55,353 nucleotides of DNA, from contig NZ_JACGWA010000014.1 in NCBI RefSeq assembly GCF_014077505.1, forward strand, positions 1-55,353. Direction: 5' to 3'. The DNA is from Colwellia sp. BRX10-3 (GTDB lineage: Bacteria; Pseudomonadota; Gammaproteobacteria; Enterobacterales; Alteromonadaceae). Shown here in pieces: positions 8,881 to 18,157 of this stretch (its first letter is position 1; every line of letters begins with the position of its first letter). A model generated the notes under the pieces. The model was not told the origin of the DNA. It made no database searches and saw nothing but the letters and a program-made list of their open reading frames with translations. The position numbers and the translations under genes are program-made.

Positions 8881-9426
8881 TTACTGTGGAAGTAAGTCGT
8901 CGTATGCTGTTGGGTCTTCAACATCTTGAATAAACGCACGACCATTTGTGGACAGTGGTTTATCAGTTGATTGCTGACTAAAGGCTGCTCGACTATAGCT
9001 GGCAAAAGACACTTCCAGCGCTTCAATAGTAATGTTAACCGTCCCCGTAACTGGACCATTTACGCCATCAGTCACCGAAAAAGTAAAGCTGTCACTACCG
9101 GTTACTTCGTCATTAGGCTGGTAGGTAAACCCACCTTTGCCAGCAACAGTAACTACACCTAACATTGCCTGTTGACTTAGGCTAAAGCTCAAACCATCGC
9201 CATCGGCGTCAGTTGCACTTAACATATCGGTGATTGGCGTTTCTGTTTGAGTAATCAAATCAACCGTTATAGTCGTTGGCGCCACGTTAGGTGCCTCGCT
9301 TCTCTCTTTATAACCATCATTACAGCCGGTAAGCACTAGTGTTGCACCCAAACTTAGGGTTAACAACTTAAGTGGACGACGTGCATTGGTTTTCAAAGCA
9401 GTATTTAGTTTACTAAAATTCATCAT
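8881..9426 (-). CDS. Lipoprotein with a cadherin-like Ig domain
   Basis: A protein of 181 residues. The N-terminal signal ends in a lipobox (LVLTGC, Cys near residue 35), so it is probably lipid-anchored in the envelope. Residues from about 48 to 135 form one tandem-95/cadherin-like repeat, with SATDADGDGLSFSLS, GGFTYQPNDEVTGSDSFTFSVTDG and GTVNITIEA. The short C-terminal tail is polar. It follows the DUF4331 gene by 8 bases, so the two are translated from one message and may interact. Two ATGs stand in tandem at the start. Confidence 0.82.
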   Translation of the reverse strand: MMNFSKLNTALKTNARRPLKLLTLSLGATLVLTGCNDGYKERSEAPNVAPTTITVDLITQTETPITDMLSATDADGDGLSFSLSQQAMLGVVTVAGKGGFTYQPNDEVTGSDSFTFSVTDGVNGPVTGTVNITIEALEVSFASYSRAAFSQQSTDKPLSTNGRAFIQDVEDPTAYDDLLPQ

Positions 9427-9434
9427 GGTGATCC

Positions 9435-11027
9435 TTATTCAGAACCTGGTAACGGCATGGCTAAGTAAGGAAAACTAGTTCCTATCATAGATGCATTACT
9501 AGGGGCTCCATCAGTAAAAGGTACATTACCAACACTAGCGTCTTCAGGCGCACATAAGCCTAAATCAGTATCCGTGCCGTTAACAGGGATCGGGTAACAC
9601 AAGCGACCCATAACGACGCGAAGTGCGATATCTACCACATCATCACCAGGACGACGACCATTTGGAAAACCAGCTAAATCATCACCAGCGACACCAAACG
9701 AAGATTGCATATCAGCTGAAACCGCGGCAATACCCGTATTTAAGCGCAACATTTCAGAGGCAGTAACTGTCGACATTTGATTAACGCCTGGGAAACCAGT
9801 CAAAAATGCCGTAACTAAATCAACTCGTGGGAAGTTAGTCGGTGCTAAAGTTTCTATATTGGCATTAAGCGTCGTATTCACTGCATCTTTAAACAGAATA
9901 TTTAACAGTTCAGGTAGTGTTGGATGCGTAACATAATCAGCGAACTGCCCATCATTACTTGGGTGTGACGTTGAAAACTTATCTTTATCCGCTAAACCTA
10001 TTACTAGCTCGTTTACTAAAGGAGAACCTAGACGTGAAACCTGTGTCATTGCGCCACCGTTTACTTCAGTATTATCGAAACTAGCATTTGGATTTAAAAT
10101 TCTAGCTTGCGGCAAACTTGCACTAGTCCAACTACCAATAACACCATTACCTTCACCTATTAAACAAGCGGTAGGTACTTCGATAGCAATACTGGTTACA
10201 TTTTTATCAGCTAAATCATCATTCATTGCTGATTGTGTAATACCACCGGGGAAACCACCTGCATCGCCTGCGCCAGGAGCACTATCGCCTTCAACAGGAA
10301 CAAAGTTAACTAAATCAAATACTTTACCTAAGTTAACAGTAAATGCGTCTTTACGCTGACCAACAAACACTTTTGCTGGTGCATCACAGCCAGGAATAGC
10401 CGCTGAGTAAATATGACTGTTCGCGTAAGCCGCGTACTGTGCCGCATTACTGAATGTTTTGTTACCGATATAATCTAACGGCTTAGAAAAACTTGCACCA
10501 CCAGAGGTAGTATTCGTAACAGCAACACTGGTGCCGGTACTCATAGCGCCAGCAGTCATTTTAACCGTATAGCTTTCAGAAAAGTTAGCAGCCGCTTGAT
10601 CCGCCATGCTAATACCACCAACATTTTTAAGTGGTACACCTACAGATTTCTGTGCGCCCTCTGGGCCTACCATCAAGGCGATGCCAGCATTATTGTTGCC
10701 TAACATTTGGCTGAAGTTGAAACTAAAGGTAATATCTTCAACTGCATCACCATCGCTATCGATATGAATATCATAAGATGCTGCAGGATCCATGGCAAAA
10801 TAGTTTGGTCCACCATAAGCGTCTTGCAGAGGAATGTAGTTTGCAATGAGTGTGACGTAATCGCCACGACCTTCTTCATAACTATTGAATGCGTAAAAAT
10901 CTGTGGAATCTACTGTTGGCATACGCGTAAGGTTTGGTGCTTCACGATGGCTTGATGCTGAAACAGCTTGAGACAAAGTGGCACTCATTATTACCGAAGC
11001 AATAAGCGTTATTTTAAATTTTTGCAT
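9435..11027 (-). CDS. DUF4331 family secreted protein
   Basis: A 530-residue protein with a cleavable signal peptide (about residues 1-24, ending AVSASSHREAP). SSHREAP right after cleavage and the TDFYAF motif are the signature of DUF4331, a family of secreted proteins of unknown function found in diverse bacteria. The middle shows beta-rich segments and an aspartate-rich stretch DIHIDSDGDAVED. An AAAGGA lies 8 bases before the ATG. It is the first gene of the DUF4331/lipoprotein/TPR/HupE run and lies downstream of a sigma/anti-sigma pair in the same orientation, which suggests ECF control. Confidence 0.88.
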   Translation of the reverse strand: MQKFKITLIASVIMSATLSQAVSASSHREAPNLTRMPTVDSTDFYAFNSYEEGRGDYVTLIANYIPLQDAYGGPNYFAMDPAASYDIHIDSDGDAVEDITFSFNFSQMLGNNNAGIALMVGPEGAQKSVGVPLKNVGGISMADQAAANFSESYTVKMTAGAMSTGTSVAVTNTTSGGASFSKPLDYIGNKTFSNAAQYAAYANSHIYSAAIPGCDAPAKVFVGQRKDAFTVNLGKVFDLVNFVPVEGDSAPGAGDAGGFPGGITQSAMNDDLADKNVTSIAIEVPTACLIGEGNGVIGSWTSASLPQARILNPNASFDNTEVNGGAMTQVSRLGSPLVNELVIGLADKDKFSTSHPSNDGQFADYVTHPTLPELLNILFKDAVNTTLNANIETLAPTNFPRVDLVTAFLTGFPGVNQMSTVTASEMLRLNTGIAAVSADMQSSFGVAGDDLAGFPNGRRPGDDVVDIALRVVMGRLCYPIPVNGTDTDLGLCAPEDASVGNVPFTDGAPSNASMIGTSFPYLAMPLPGSE

Positions 11028-11524
11028 GACGTTTCCTTTTAATTTTATACTGCTTAATGGTTACTTTCTTGAATACTCATATAGTTAAACGCTTGAAATT
11101 AAGTATTGGATGCAAAAAAAGTAAATTATTTTCTAATTAATTAATTCCACCTAACGACCTAACACATTAAGCCCCTGTTAATTAAAAGTTTTATATGTGA
11201 TTTTTTTGATGATTTAATGAAAAAACTTTCATTTTTTCCATGTTTACCTGACCAGATAATTGAAATGCAATAACCTTGGGCACAGACTTACTGTTATGCC
11301 TGCTGGTTTAATTAGGTATTTTTTAATGTACACAATCACTCAACAACAGCTAATTTACAGCTTAGGTTATAAGTGCAATAAGCATTGTGTAATTTGGATT
11401 AGGGGTACTGAGATGAGGTTTATTTCTAGGTTATAAAAAAAGTAAAAAAAAGCGAAACTTTCGTTTCGCTTGTTTATTCGTTCGTTACTGTTGTGCTTTA
11501 AAGTTAAATACTAATTTAGTATTA
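11028..11524. other. Intergenic region between anti-sigma gene and DUF4331 gene
   Basis: About 500 bases without a gene. It holds the terminator of the sigma/anti-sigma unit at its right end and must contain the promoter of the DUF4331 run. One candidate -35-like element on the minus strand is GCATCC (11108-11113), followed 17 bases later by GTTTAA; it resembles the SigK-type CCATCC element but is unproven. Confidence 0.4.
11443..11470 (-). terminator. Terminator after the anti-sigma gene
   Basis: A perfect 8-base stem (AGCGAAAC/GTTTCGCT) with a 4-base loop is followed on the minus strand by a run of eight T. It separates the sigma/anti-sigma transcript from the DUF4331 operon, so the latter needs its own promoter or readthrough. 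Confidence 0.85.
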
Positions 11525-12223
11525 CTAAAGCGTAACTAATTTAGAAGTATACAATACTGTAGTTGGTGAGCCATTAGGCGAGCCACCAAGTGGTTCTAAG
11601 CTTACGGCTAAAGCGGCAATCTCAATTTGATCAAACAACTCTGGTTTGCTTAAAGTCAACTTGCCAGTTTTAGGCAGTAAACCTAACGATATTGGCGCTC
11701 TGCCATCTGCCGGCACTATCCATAACTCATAATCCGCATTGGCTTGCGCCACTAAACTTTTAGTTGCTTGTATATCAATAGTGTCTGTGCCAATTTCTAA
11801 CGCCCATAATAATTCGGTTTGTTCGTTATTGACCAAAGCGAGTTGTTGAGCATCAGGTGCTGTTGTCGGTTCAACGTTCACTAACAACACAGCAAGTACC
11901 AGTGCAGCAGCCGACGCTAAACCAGCAATACCTTGCCAAACTTTAGGTTTAGCTTTCGTTATTGGCACTACGTTACTTTTTGCTGGCTCGTCAACAAAAC
12001 CTAGCTGCTGTTCAATACGCTGCCATACCGATTCGTCAGGTGTTACTGGTGAAATTTTTTGTCCTAAAGCGTTTAAGTGCTGCTCCCAAGTAGTAGTTGC
12101 CTCACTGATCGGTGGATATTGCATCATCAATTTTTGAAAGCGCTGACGTGCAGGTCCGCGCAATGTGCCTAGCACGTATTCAGCTGCTAGGGCGTTTTTG
12201 AGGTTTTCCGATTGATAATTCAT
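11525..12223 (-). CDS. RskA-like anti-sigma factor
   Basis: A 232-residue protein with a cytoplasmic N-terminal anti-sigma domain (AAEYVLGTLRGPARQRF, then a WEQHLNALGQKI region), one membrane helix near residues 95-117 (LASAAALVLAVLLVNV) and a periplasmic RskA C-terminal domain with YELWIVPADGRAPISLG. RskA proteins hold an ECF sigma factor at the membrane and release it after proteolysis. The ATG overlaps the sigma stop codon as ATGA, a classic sign of translational coupling; an upstream TTG in frame is rejected. No zinc-binding HxxxCxxC motif is seen. Confidence 0.88.
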   Translation of the reverse strand: MNYQSENLKNALAAEYVLGTLRGPARQRFQKLMMQYPPISEATTTWEQHLNALGQKISPVTPDESVWQRIEQQLGFVDEPAKSNVVPITKAKPKVWQGIAGLASAAALVLAVLLVNVEPTTAPDAQQLALVNNEQTELLWALEIGTDTIDIQATKSLVAQANADYELWIVPADGRAPISLGLLPKTGKLTLSKPELFDQIEIAALAVSLEPLGGSPNGSPTTVLYTSKLVTL

Positions 12224-12750
12224 GACGTTAAACAACTTTGTAGGCTTGTAAGACCACGTCTTATCCAGCTTTTGATGGTACCCAATGGGTTATTTAGGTG
12301 CTTGACCACCTCTTGGTGAGAACAACCATTAAAGTAAGCTAAATATATTGCCTGGCGTTGTTGAAGGTCGAGCTGCTGCAAGCATTTATCTAATAACAGT
12401 TGCTCTGAATCACCTATTTGATCAGGGGCATCGAGATCAAAACTTTCTTTCTCGTCTAATTCATCTTCTTTTCTAATTTTGTTATATCGTAAAATATCCA
12501 GCGCTCGATAACGTACAATACTTATCATCCATGTCAGCACTGTCCCTTTACCTACGCGATACTCAGACGCGTTATGCCAAATGCGCACATAAGCCTCTTG
12601 CAGCGCTTCTTCAGCTAATTCTTTACGGGCTAACATTTTTAAACTCACCGCATAAAGCTGTTTACTGGTGTTTTGGTAAAGTTCTGAAAACGCCTTTTTA
12701 TCACCTTGGGCTATAGCGCCAAGTAAGGCTAGGTGTTGTTCATGTTCCAT
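12220..12750 (-). CDS. ECF RNA polymerase sigma factor
   Basis: A 176-residue protein with the two ECF regions. Sigma-2 has AFSELYQNTSKQLYAVSLKMLARKELAEEALQEAYVRIWHNA and the conserved TWMISIVRYRALDILR; sigma-4 has QAIYLAYFNGCSHQEVVKHLNNPLGTIKSWIRRGL as its helix-turn-helix. The overlap with an RskA-like gene places it in the SigK-like group of ECF factors. The next operon on the same strand (DUF4331 onward) is the obvious candidate target. No clear autoregulatory promoter match was found upstream. Confidence 0.93.
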   Translation of the reverse strand: MEHEQHLALLGAIAQGDKKAFSELYQNTSKQLYAVSLKMLARKELAEEALQEAYVRIWHNASEYRVGKGTVLTWMISIVRYRALDILRYNKIRKEDELDEKESFDLDAPDQIGDSEQLLLDKCLQQLDLQQRQAIYLAYFNGCSHQEVVKHLNNPLGTIKSWIRRGLTSLQSCLTS

Positions 12751-13072
12751 TATTTATTGCTCTTTTTATGAAGAAATAATTTACTGAGTTCAAACGATAA
12801 TATACTAAGTGCTTTGTATTTACCTAGTATTCAATACATCATTAACACAGAAATATCATGCTAATAAGTCTAACAGCACACACGCAACACCTAATTAATA
12901 AATAATTGAATACATTCAAATGGAGTGATGTTTTTTCTGTAACTGATGATATAAAGCTTTAGTGCTTACCCAAAGTAAATCTAGAAGAGAGTCATTGAAA
13001 ATGATAAATTTATAGCAGATAAAATTGCTGTAATACCATAGGATTTTCACTGTGGCACTTACCCATAAAACG
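12751..13072. other. Region upstream of the ECF sigma gene
   Basis: About 320 bases with no credible gene. It presumably holds the promoter of the sigma/anti-sigma unit. No convincing promoter, hairpin or RNA could be picked out. Confidence 0.35.
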
Positions 13073-13417
13073 TCACAAACTCAACAGTTTAATTGTCACA
13101 TACAGCAGTGTTAAACTAATAAAAACAAACACTATAACCACAAAAACAAAGATACTTTTTGCTAGTTTTTTTTTCATACGCCCAAACCAACCTTTTACTA
13201 TTTTTTCAGTACTTGGGGTATTAACAAGCAAGCCTAATATCGCACTTAATAACAAACTCCATGCGGCTAATAATAAACTAGGCAAGGCATAGCTATTTTG
13301 CTCTTCAATTGAACTATTAAGAAATAAAACAACAATCGAAACAATGCAGGCAGCAAAAGTAAAATTTAATAACGGCTTAATGATAAATAAACGCTGCGCC
13401 AATTTTTTAAGTCTCAT
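13073..13417 (-). CDS. Small three-helix membrane protein, unknown
   Basis: A 114-residue, lysine-rich protein with three hydrophobic segments (roughly residues 15-33, 45-66 and 88-110) joined by short basic loops such as GRMKKKLAK. No family is recognised. The ORF is supported by a regular membrane-helix pattern. It stands alone, divergent from the PHB-depolymerase-like gene. Confidence 0.55.
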   Translation of the reverse strand: MRLKKLAQRLFIIKPLLNFTFAACIVSIVVLFLNSSIEEQNSYALPSLLLAAWSLLLSAILGLLVNTPSTEKIVKGWFGRMKKKLAKSIFVFVVIVFVFISLTLLYVTIKLLSL

Positions 13418-13679
13418 GCATTATGTCTCTTTAATGTTGGTAACAAACATGAATAGGATAGTAAGCTTGCCTTTACAGCTTAACGTTTGCCCAATAAATA
13501 TCAAACAACTAGTTTTACCTTTTAAAATAATCATTTAACAATTGCTCTGGAACTAAAGTAGCATTCTATAAATTTGTTTTATACGCCATGCTGATAGACT
13601 GAAACTCCTTTTTATTGCCTTAACTTTTAGCTCAAAATTTTAGCTTCATATTTTAGCTTCATAACTACGGAAAATTATC

Positions 13680-14597
13680 ATGTCTAGATATTTATCGATG
13701 TTTATTATTACTATCGCCCTTTTCAGTGCCAAAAGCTTTGCTAAACAATCGGCATTAATTGAGTTTGGTAATAACCCTGGCGAGCTAAGCGCCAGCTACT
13801 TTCAAGGGACTAAAAATAATAAAAACCTTATTATTTTACTGCATGGCTGTGTTCAACAAGGAGAAATTCTCGCCGAGCAAAGTGGTTTACTGGCGTTAGC
13901 AAACAAAAAGAAGTTTTCACTGCTTATTCCACAGCAAAGCCAAAACAATAACATTAAAGGTTGCTTCAATTGGTTTTCCACACAAGATATTGAAAAAAAT
14001 CAAGGGGAGAGCTTGTCGATTAAAAACATGATAACCACGGTTAACGCCGAGCATAACTTTAGTAAGATTTATATTATAGGTTTATCTGCGGGTGGCGCTA
14101 TGGCAAGCTCTATGGTGGTTAATTATCCTGAGCTATTTACCGCTGGCGCCATTATTGCTGGCATTCCCTATCCTTGCGCTGATAATTTAATTACCGCTAT
14201 TGCCTGCATGCGCAGCGGTCCCTCGCAAGATGCTGAGCAATTAACCACATTAGTTAAGCAGATAAACAACACGCAACCTAATTGGCCGCCATTATCAATA
14301 TTTACAGGCTCAAAAGACGCTGTGGTTAACCCTAAAAATTCACAACAACTTGCCATACATTGGGCACAATTAACGCAGTCATCAAATCAGCCAATTATTA
14401 CAAAACATCAGGGCTATCAAGTTAGCCAATGGCAAGGACAAAACAAGCAAATAAATGTTGAGCTCGTTGAAATTGAAAATATGGGTCATGGCATTGCTGT
14501 AGCGCCACAAAAAAATGACGGCGGTAGCGCAGCCCCCTTTGTAATTAACACACCTATTAGTACGGTTTTGTACTTGCTCGAGGCTTGGGAAATATAA
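13680..14597 (+). CDS. Secreted PHB depolymerase-family esterase
   Basis: A 305-residue alpha/beta hydrolase with a signal peptide (about residues 1-21). Visible active-site elements are the oxyanion HGC in LLHGCVQQ, the nucleophile elbow GLSAGGA, an acid in GSKDAVV and the histidine in MGHGI. This order and the HGC motif fit the LpqC/PHB-depolymerase esterase family, which acts on polyhydroxyalkanoates, feruloyl or acetylated polysaccharide esters. The nearby 3-hydroxybutyrate dehydrogenase makes a hydroxyalkanoate substrate plausible but not proven. Just upstream the unit ATTTTAGCTTCAT occurs twice in tandem (about 13637-13663). The start has a weak GGA 11 bases ahead. Confidence 0.75.
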   Translation: MSRYLSMFIITIALFSAKSFAKQSALIEFGNNPGELSASYFQGTKNNKNLIILLHGCVQQGEILAEQSGLLALANKKKFSLLIPQQSQNNNIKGCFNWFSTQDIEKNQGESLSIKNMITTVNAEHNFSKIYIIGLSAGGAMASSMVVNYPELFTAGAIIAGIPYPCADNLITAIACMRSGPSQDAEQLTTLVKQINNTQPNWPPLSIFTGSKDAVVNPKNSQQLAIHWAQLTQSSNQPIITKHQGYQVSQWQGQNKQINVELVEIENMGHGIAVAPQKNDGGSAAPFVINTPISTVLYLLEAWEI

Positions 14598-14813
14598 ATT
14601 TACAGCTAATTTAGTAAAAAACACGATATAAAAATAAATAAAAACCAATATATAGTGTTTATATACAGCAACTTAACAATAAAAATAGACTACATACTAC
14701 TATAGTACAAATTATCTTCTGGCAAATTTACTATAGAGTTTTATCCACACTAATAAAAAACAATAAAGTGCTCGAATCAGCGGTTTATTAGATTTAAAAC
14801 ACGGGGAAAAATT

Positions 14814-17087
14814 ATGAAACGTTTTAACGGAAGGCTGAGTGTTCTAGCCATAACAATTTCAGCTGCACTGACTAGCCAAAACATTATGGCTGCCGAAACA
14901 GCTGAACAAATAAAGAATGATCCAACATTAGAGCGTATTGAAGTAACAGCGCGAAAAACTGCAGAAAGTTTGCAATCTGTACCTGTGGCTGTGACCTCTA
15001 TTGGTGCCGAGCAATTAGCGCAAAACGGCATTAGTGTGATGTCAGAAGTTCAACAGTTTTCTCCAAATACTACTTTACAACCTAGTCGTGGCACAAACTC
15101 AACATTAACCGCTTTTATTCGTGGTGTGGGTCAAGATGATCCATTATGGGGTTATGAACCTGGTGTCGGCATTTATGTTGATGACGTTTATATTGCTCGC
15201 CCACAAGGCGCTGTATTAGATATTCTTGACGTTGAACGCATTGAAGTATTACGTGGTCCTCAAGGCAGTTTATATGGTAAAAATACCATTGGTGGCGCGA
15301 TTAAATATGTCACTAAAAAAATGGCTGGTGATGTCGAGCTAGATCTTAAAGCGACCTTTGGCAATTATGGCCGCCAAGATTATAAAGTTGCAGGTAAAAT
15401 TCCAGTCATAGACGACAAACTATATGTCGGCTTTGCATTAGCAAATTTAACCCGCGATGGTTACGGTGAATTTTTACAATCTGATTTACCAAATCAAGAC
15501 TTAGAAAACTATAATAAAGATGTTTTTGCCGGTCGAATTACCGTCGAATTCCAACCGAATGACGATTTATTTTTCCGTTTTAACTATGACAAAACAACTG
15601 ACGACTCCAATGCCAAAGGTGGCTATCGTTTACTACCAAGTATAGTCACTGATGCGCCAGTACCTGACAGCGTTTATGATTCGTACACCAGTATGCCTAC
15701 ATGGAATAGTGTTGAGTCTGAAGGTTTTAGCCTAACAGCTGAATACTATATCAATGAAACTTGGTCAGTTAAATCCGTTACGGCAAGTCGTGAGAATTAC
15801 TCAAAAACAAATATTGATTTTGACAATACCGCAGAGCGTATTTTTGATGTACCAGCGATTTATGATGATGAACAATTCAGCCAAGAATTCCAACTTAACT
15901 ATGACTCAGATAATTTAACTTTTGTCTCAGGCTTGTACTACTTTGATGGCGAATCTTGTGGTCACTTCGATGCTATATTAGAGAATTTCGGCAAATCTCT
16001 CACTTTACCTGGATTAACGCGAGAAGTATCGGGCTGTAACAACAGTGAAAGCTATGCTGTTTATGCACAAGGTTCGTATAACCTGACCGATAAATTATCC
16101 ATGACCTTAGGTGCGCGTTATACCACAGAAGAAAAAACAGCTAACGTTAATAATGGCTTAGCATTTGAAACCGTTTACCCCGAAAGTGACTGGGTGCCCG
16201 GTTATGTAAGAGGTGATGTTACATTCCCTGAAGTACTCAATGATAAAGAAGATTGGTCACGCTTTACACCACGTGTCGGGGCAGAATATCAATACTCAAA
16301 CGACATGATGTTCTTTGCTAGTTACTCACAAGGTTTTAAATCAGGTACATTTAACCCAAGAGCAAATGGTGCAGAACCCGCGGTAAATCCAGAAGTTGTT
16401 GATTCATTCGAGGTTGGTGTAAAAAGTGAGTGGAATAATAATTTAAGAGTTAATGCGACAGCTTTCTATCTTGATCATAAAGACAGACAATTTGTTACTG
16501 TATTACCCACAGAAGACAATAGTGCATTAAGCCAACGCTTAGGTAATATTGGTAAATCAACCGCATCGGGCTTAGAACTAGAAATTGAATTTGCCGCCAC
16601 AGAGAACTTAAATGTCTTTGCAAGTTTAGGTTTAATTGACTCATCATTTTCAGAAGTAATATCATTTGATGCAGACCTTAACAAGATAGATATTAGCGAT
16701 AACTTCACTATTACCAATACGCCTAAAACTACGGCTAATCTTGGCTTTGCTTATGATATTGAAACATCTGCAGGTGCTTTTGTCGTTAATGGTAACTACT
16801 ATTATCGTAGTGACTACGACTTAAACGTTACCGACAACCTATTAACTCAAGATGGTTATGGGCTACTTAACTTTGGTGTTAATTGGTATAGCAATAACGG
16901 TGACTGGACTGCAGCACTTCATTGGAAAAACATTACCAATGAAGAATACTTAGTCGGTAACTATGCCTTCCTAGGCGCACAAAATGATGATGGCAGTTAT
17001 GCCCCTGGTTTAGGTGGTGATACCACACTGATTGGCTATTACGGCGACCCTGAAACCATTTCATTAACCATAGGTTATAGTTTCTAA
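14814..17087 (+). CDS. TonB-dependent outer-membrane receptor
   Basis: A 757-residue protein with a signal peptide (ending IMAAE near residue 27), a TonB box-like LERIEVTAR (near 39-47), a plug domain (QSVPVAVTSIGAEQL through VERIEVLRGPQGSLYGKNTIGGAIKYVTKK) and a 22-strand-type barrel ending in the aromatic C-terminus ETISLTIGYSF. Such receptors import large or scarce substrates across the outer membrane using TonB energy. It lies 216 bases after the secreted esterase, ahead of a strong terminator, so uptake of the esterase products is a reasonable inference. No FecR or other sensor domain is seen. Confidence 0.93.
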   Translation: MKRFNGRLSVLAITISAALTSQNIMAAETAEQIKNDPTLERIEVTARKTAESLQSVPVAVTSIGAEQLAQNGISVMSEVQQFSPNTTLQPSRGTNSTLTAFIRGVGQDDPLWGYEPGVGIYVDDVYIARPQGAVLDILDVERIEVLRGPQGSLYGKNTIGGAIKYVTKKMAGDVELDLKATFGNYGRQDYKVAGKIPVIDDKLYVGFALANLTRDGYGEFLQSDLPNQDLENYNKDVFAGRITVEFQPNDDLFFRFNYDKTTDDSNAKGGYRLLPSIVTDAPVPDSVYDSYTSMPTWNSVESEGFSLTAEYYINETWSVKSVTASRENYSKTNIDFDNTAERIFDVPAIYDDEQFSQEFQLNYDSDNLTFVSGLYYFDGESCGHFDAILENFGKSLTLPGLTREVSGCNNSESYAVYAQGSYNLTDKLSMTLGARYTTEEKTANVNNGLAFETVYPESDWVPGYVRGDVTFPEVLNDKEDWSRFTPRVGAEYQYSNDMMFFASYSQGFKSGTFNPRANGAEPAVNPEVVDSFEVGVKSEWNNNLRVNATAFYLDHKDRQFVTVLPTEDNSALSQRLGNIGKSTASGLELEIEFAATENLNVFASLGLIDSSFSEVISFDADLNKIDISDNFTITNTPKTTANLGFAYDIETSAGAFVVNGNYYYRSDYDLNVTDNLLTQDGYGLLNFGVNWYSNNGDWTAALHWKNITNEEYLVGNYAFLGAQNDDGSYAPGLGGDTTLIGYYGDPETISLTIGYSF

Positions 17088-17110
17088 ACGCTATTCAATA
17101 TTTAAAATAT

Positions 17111-17140
17111 AAAGAGCTGGTTTTTACCGGCTCTTTTTTT
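17111..17140 (+). terminator. Terminator after the TonB-dependent receptor
   Basis: A 10-base stem (AAAGAGCTGG with CCGGCTCTTT, one wobble) and a 6-base loop are followed by seven T. It separates the receptor from the response regulator. Confidence 0.9.
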
Positions 17141-17229
17141 GATAATAAATATTGTATCATCATGAGTTATTATCATTCTCGCTTTGTAGTTTGAGAGTTT
17201 TTAGTTTTAATCATAAAAAGGCTGTTGTA

Positions 17230-17898
17230 ATGAAACAAGCAAAAGTAATCATCGCCGACGATCACCCCTTATTTCGTACCGCATTAAAGCAAGCGATAGT
17301 AGAATGTATTGAAGATGATGAAACCCTAGAAGTAGACAATTTTCACGACTTACTTAAAGCCGTTAACGACAACGACAGTTTAGAAATTGTTTTTCTTGAT
17401 TTACATATGCCGGGCAACGACGGTTTTACAGGTTTAACACAATTGCAAAATCATTTTCCCGATATTGTGGTGATCATGGTCTCATCAGACGACAACTCTG
17501 AAACCATGCAAAAAGCGATTAACTTTGGCGCTGCGGCCTTTATTCCTAAATCTGCTGATTTAGCCACTATAGCCAAAGCCATTGATACGGTTTTAGAAGG
17601 GGGTATTTGGCTACCAGAAAATATCGAGTTTAATACTGACCAACAAATTGATGTAGCTCACCAAAAACTCGCTAAACAACTAAGCCAACTGACACCGCAA
17701 CAATACATAGTATTAACGCAAATTGCCGATGGTCAATTAAATAAGCAGATTGCATATTATCTCGACATAAAAGAAACCACGGTTAAAAAGCATGTTTCCG
17801 CTATATTATTAAAACTAGAAGTGAACAACCGAACATTAGCTGGGCTTGCTTATCAACAATTAATGCTTAGCCCTTCGCAGCACTTAAATGTATCTTAA
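17230..17898 (+). CDS. crbR: LuxR-family response regulator, CrbR-like
   Basis: A 222-residue regulator with a receiver domain (acidic pocket D10-D11, phosphoacceptor D57 in FLDLHMPG, lysine in IPKSAD) and a LuxR helix-turn-helix (LTPQQYIVLTQIADGQLNKQIAYYL, TTVKKHVSAIL). It belongs with the CrbS-type kinase 3 kb away; CrbS/CrbR turns on acetyl-CoA synthetase and acetate use in Vibrio and Pseudomonas. The ATG at 17230, with AAAGG 8 bases before it, is preferred to an in-frame extension from 17152, whose extra 26 residues precede the receiver strand and resemble nothing. The pairing with CrbS is inferred from families and proximity. Confidence 0.85.
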   Translation: MKQAKVIIADDHPLFRTALKQAIVECIEDDETLEVDNFHDLLKAVNDNDSLEIVFLDLHMPGNDGFTGLTQLQNHFPDIVVIMVSSDDNSETMQKAINFGAAAFIPKSADLATIAKAIDTVLEGGIWLPENIEFNTDQQIDVAHQKLAKQLSQLTPQQYIVLTQIADGQLNKQIAYYLDIKETTVKKHVSAILLKLEVNNRTLAGLAYQQLMLSPSQHLNVS

Positions 17899-18157
17899 AA
17901 ACAAACGGTAATAGCCATAGTTTCAAAACCAAATGGCTTGATAAAATGTTCAACTTTGCCTATTAAGAGGATTGGAGATAAGCATAGATTAAAAAAGTTG
18001 ATTTTACCGGCAACCACTGCTCGACTCCCTAATATTCAACTTTCGTTTGTCTGCTTCTAGCAATAAATAAAGCCGAATATAAACGTCTAAACTACCCTTG
18101 GGGAGTTTGCATCACGATTGACTGAAAATTTATTTTAAAAAACTTAGCAAACAAATA

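Noticed and set aside
8823-9059. 78-residue minus-strand frame
   Set aside because: It overlaps the lipoprotein gene in another frame and crosses the TPR start; no coding signature.
17152-17229. N-terminal extension of the CrbR-like regulator
   Set aside because: The receiver strand begins at the ATG at 17230, which has its own AAAGG; the 26 extra residues resemble nothing.
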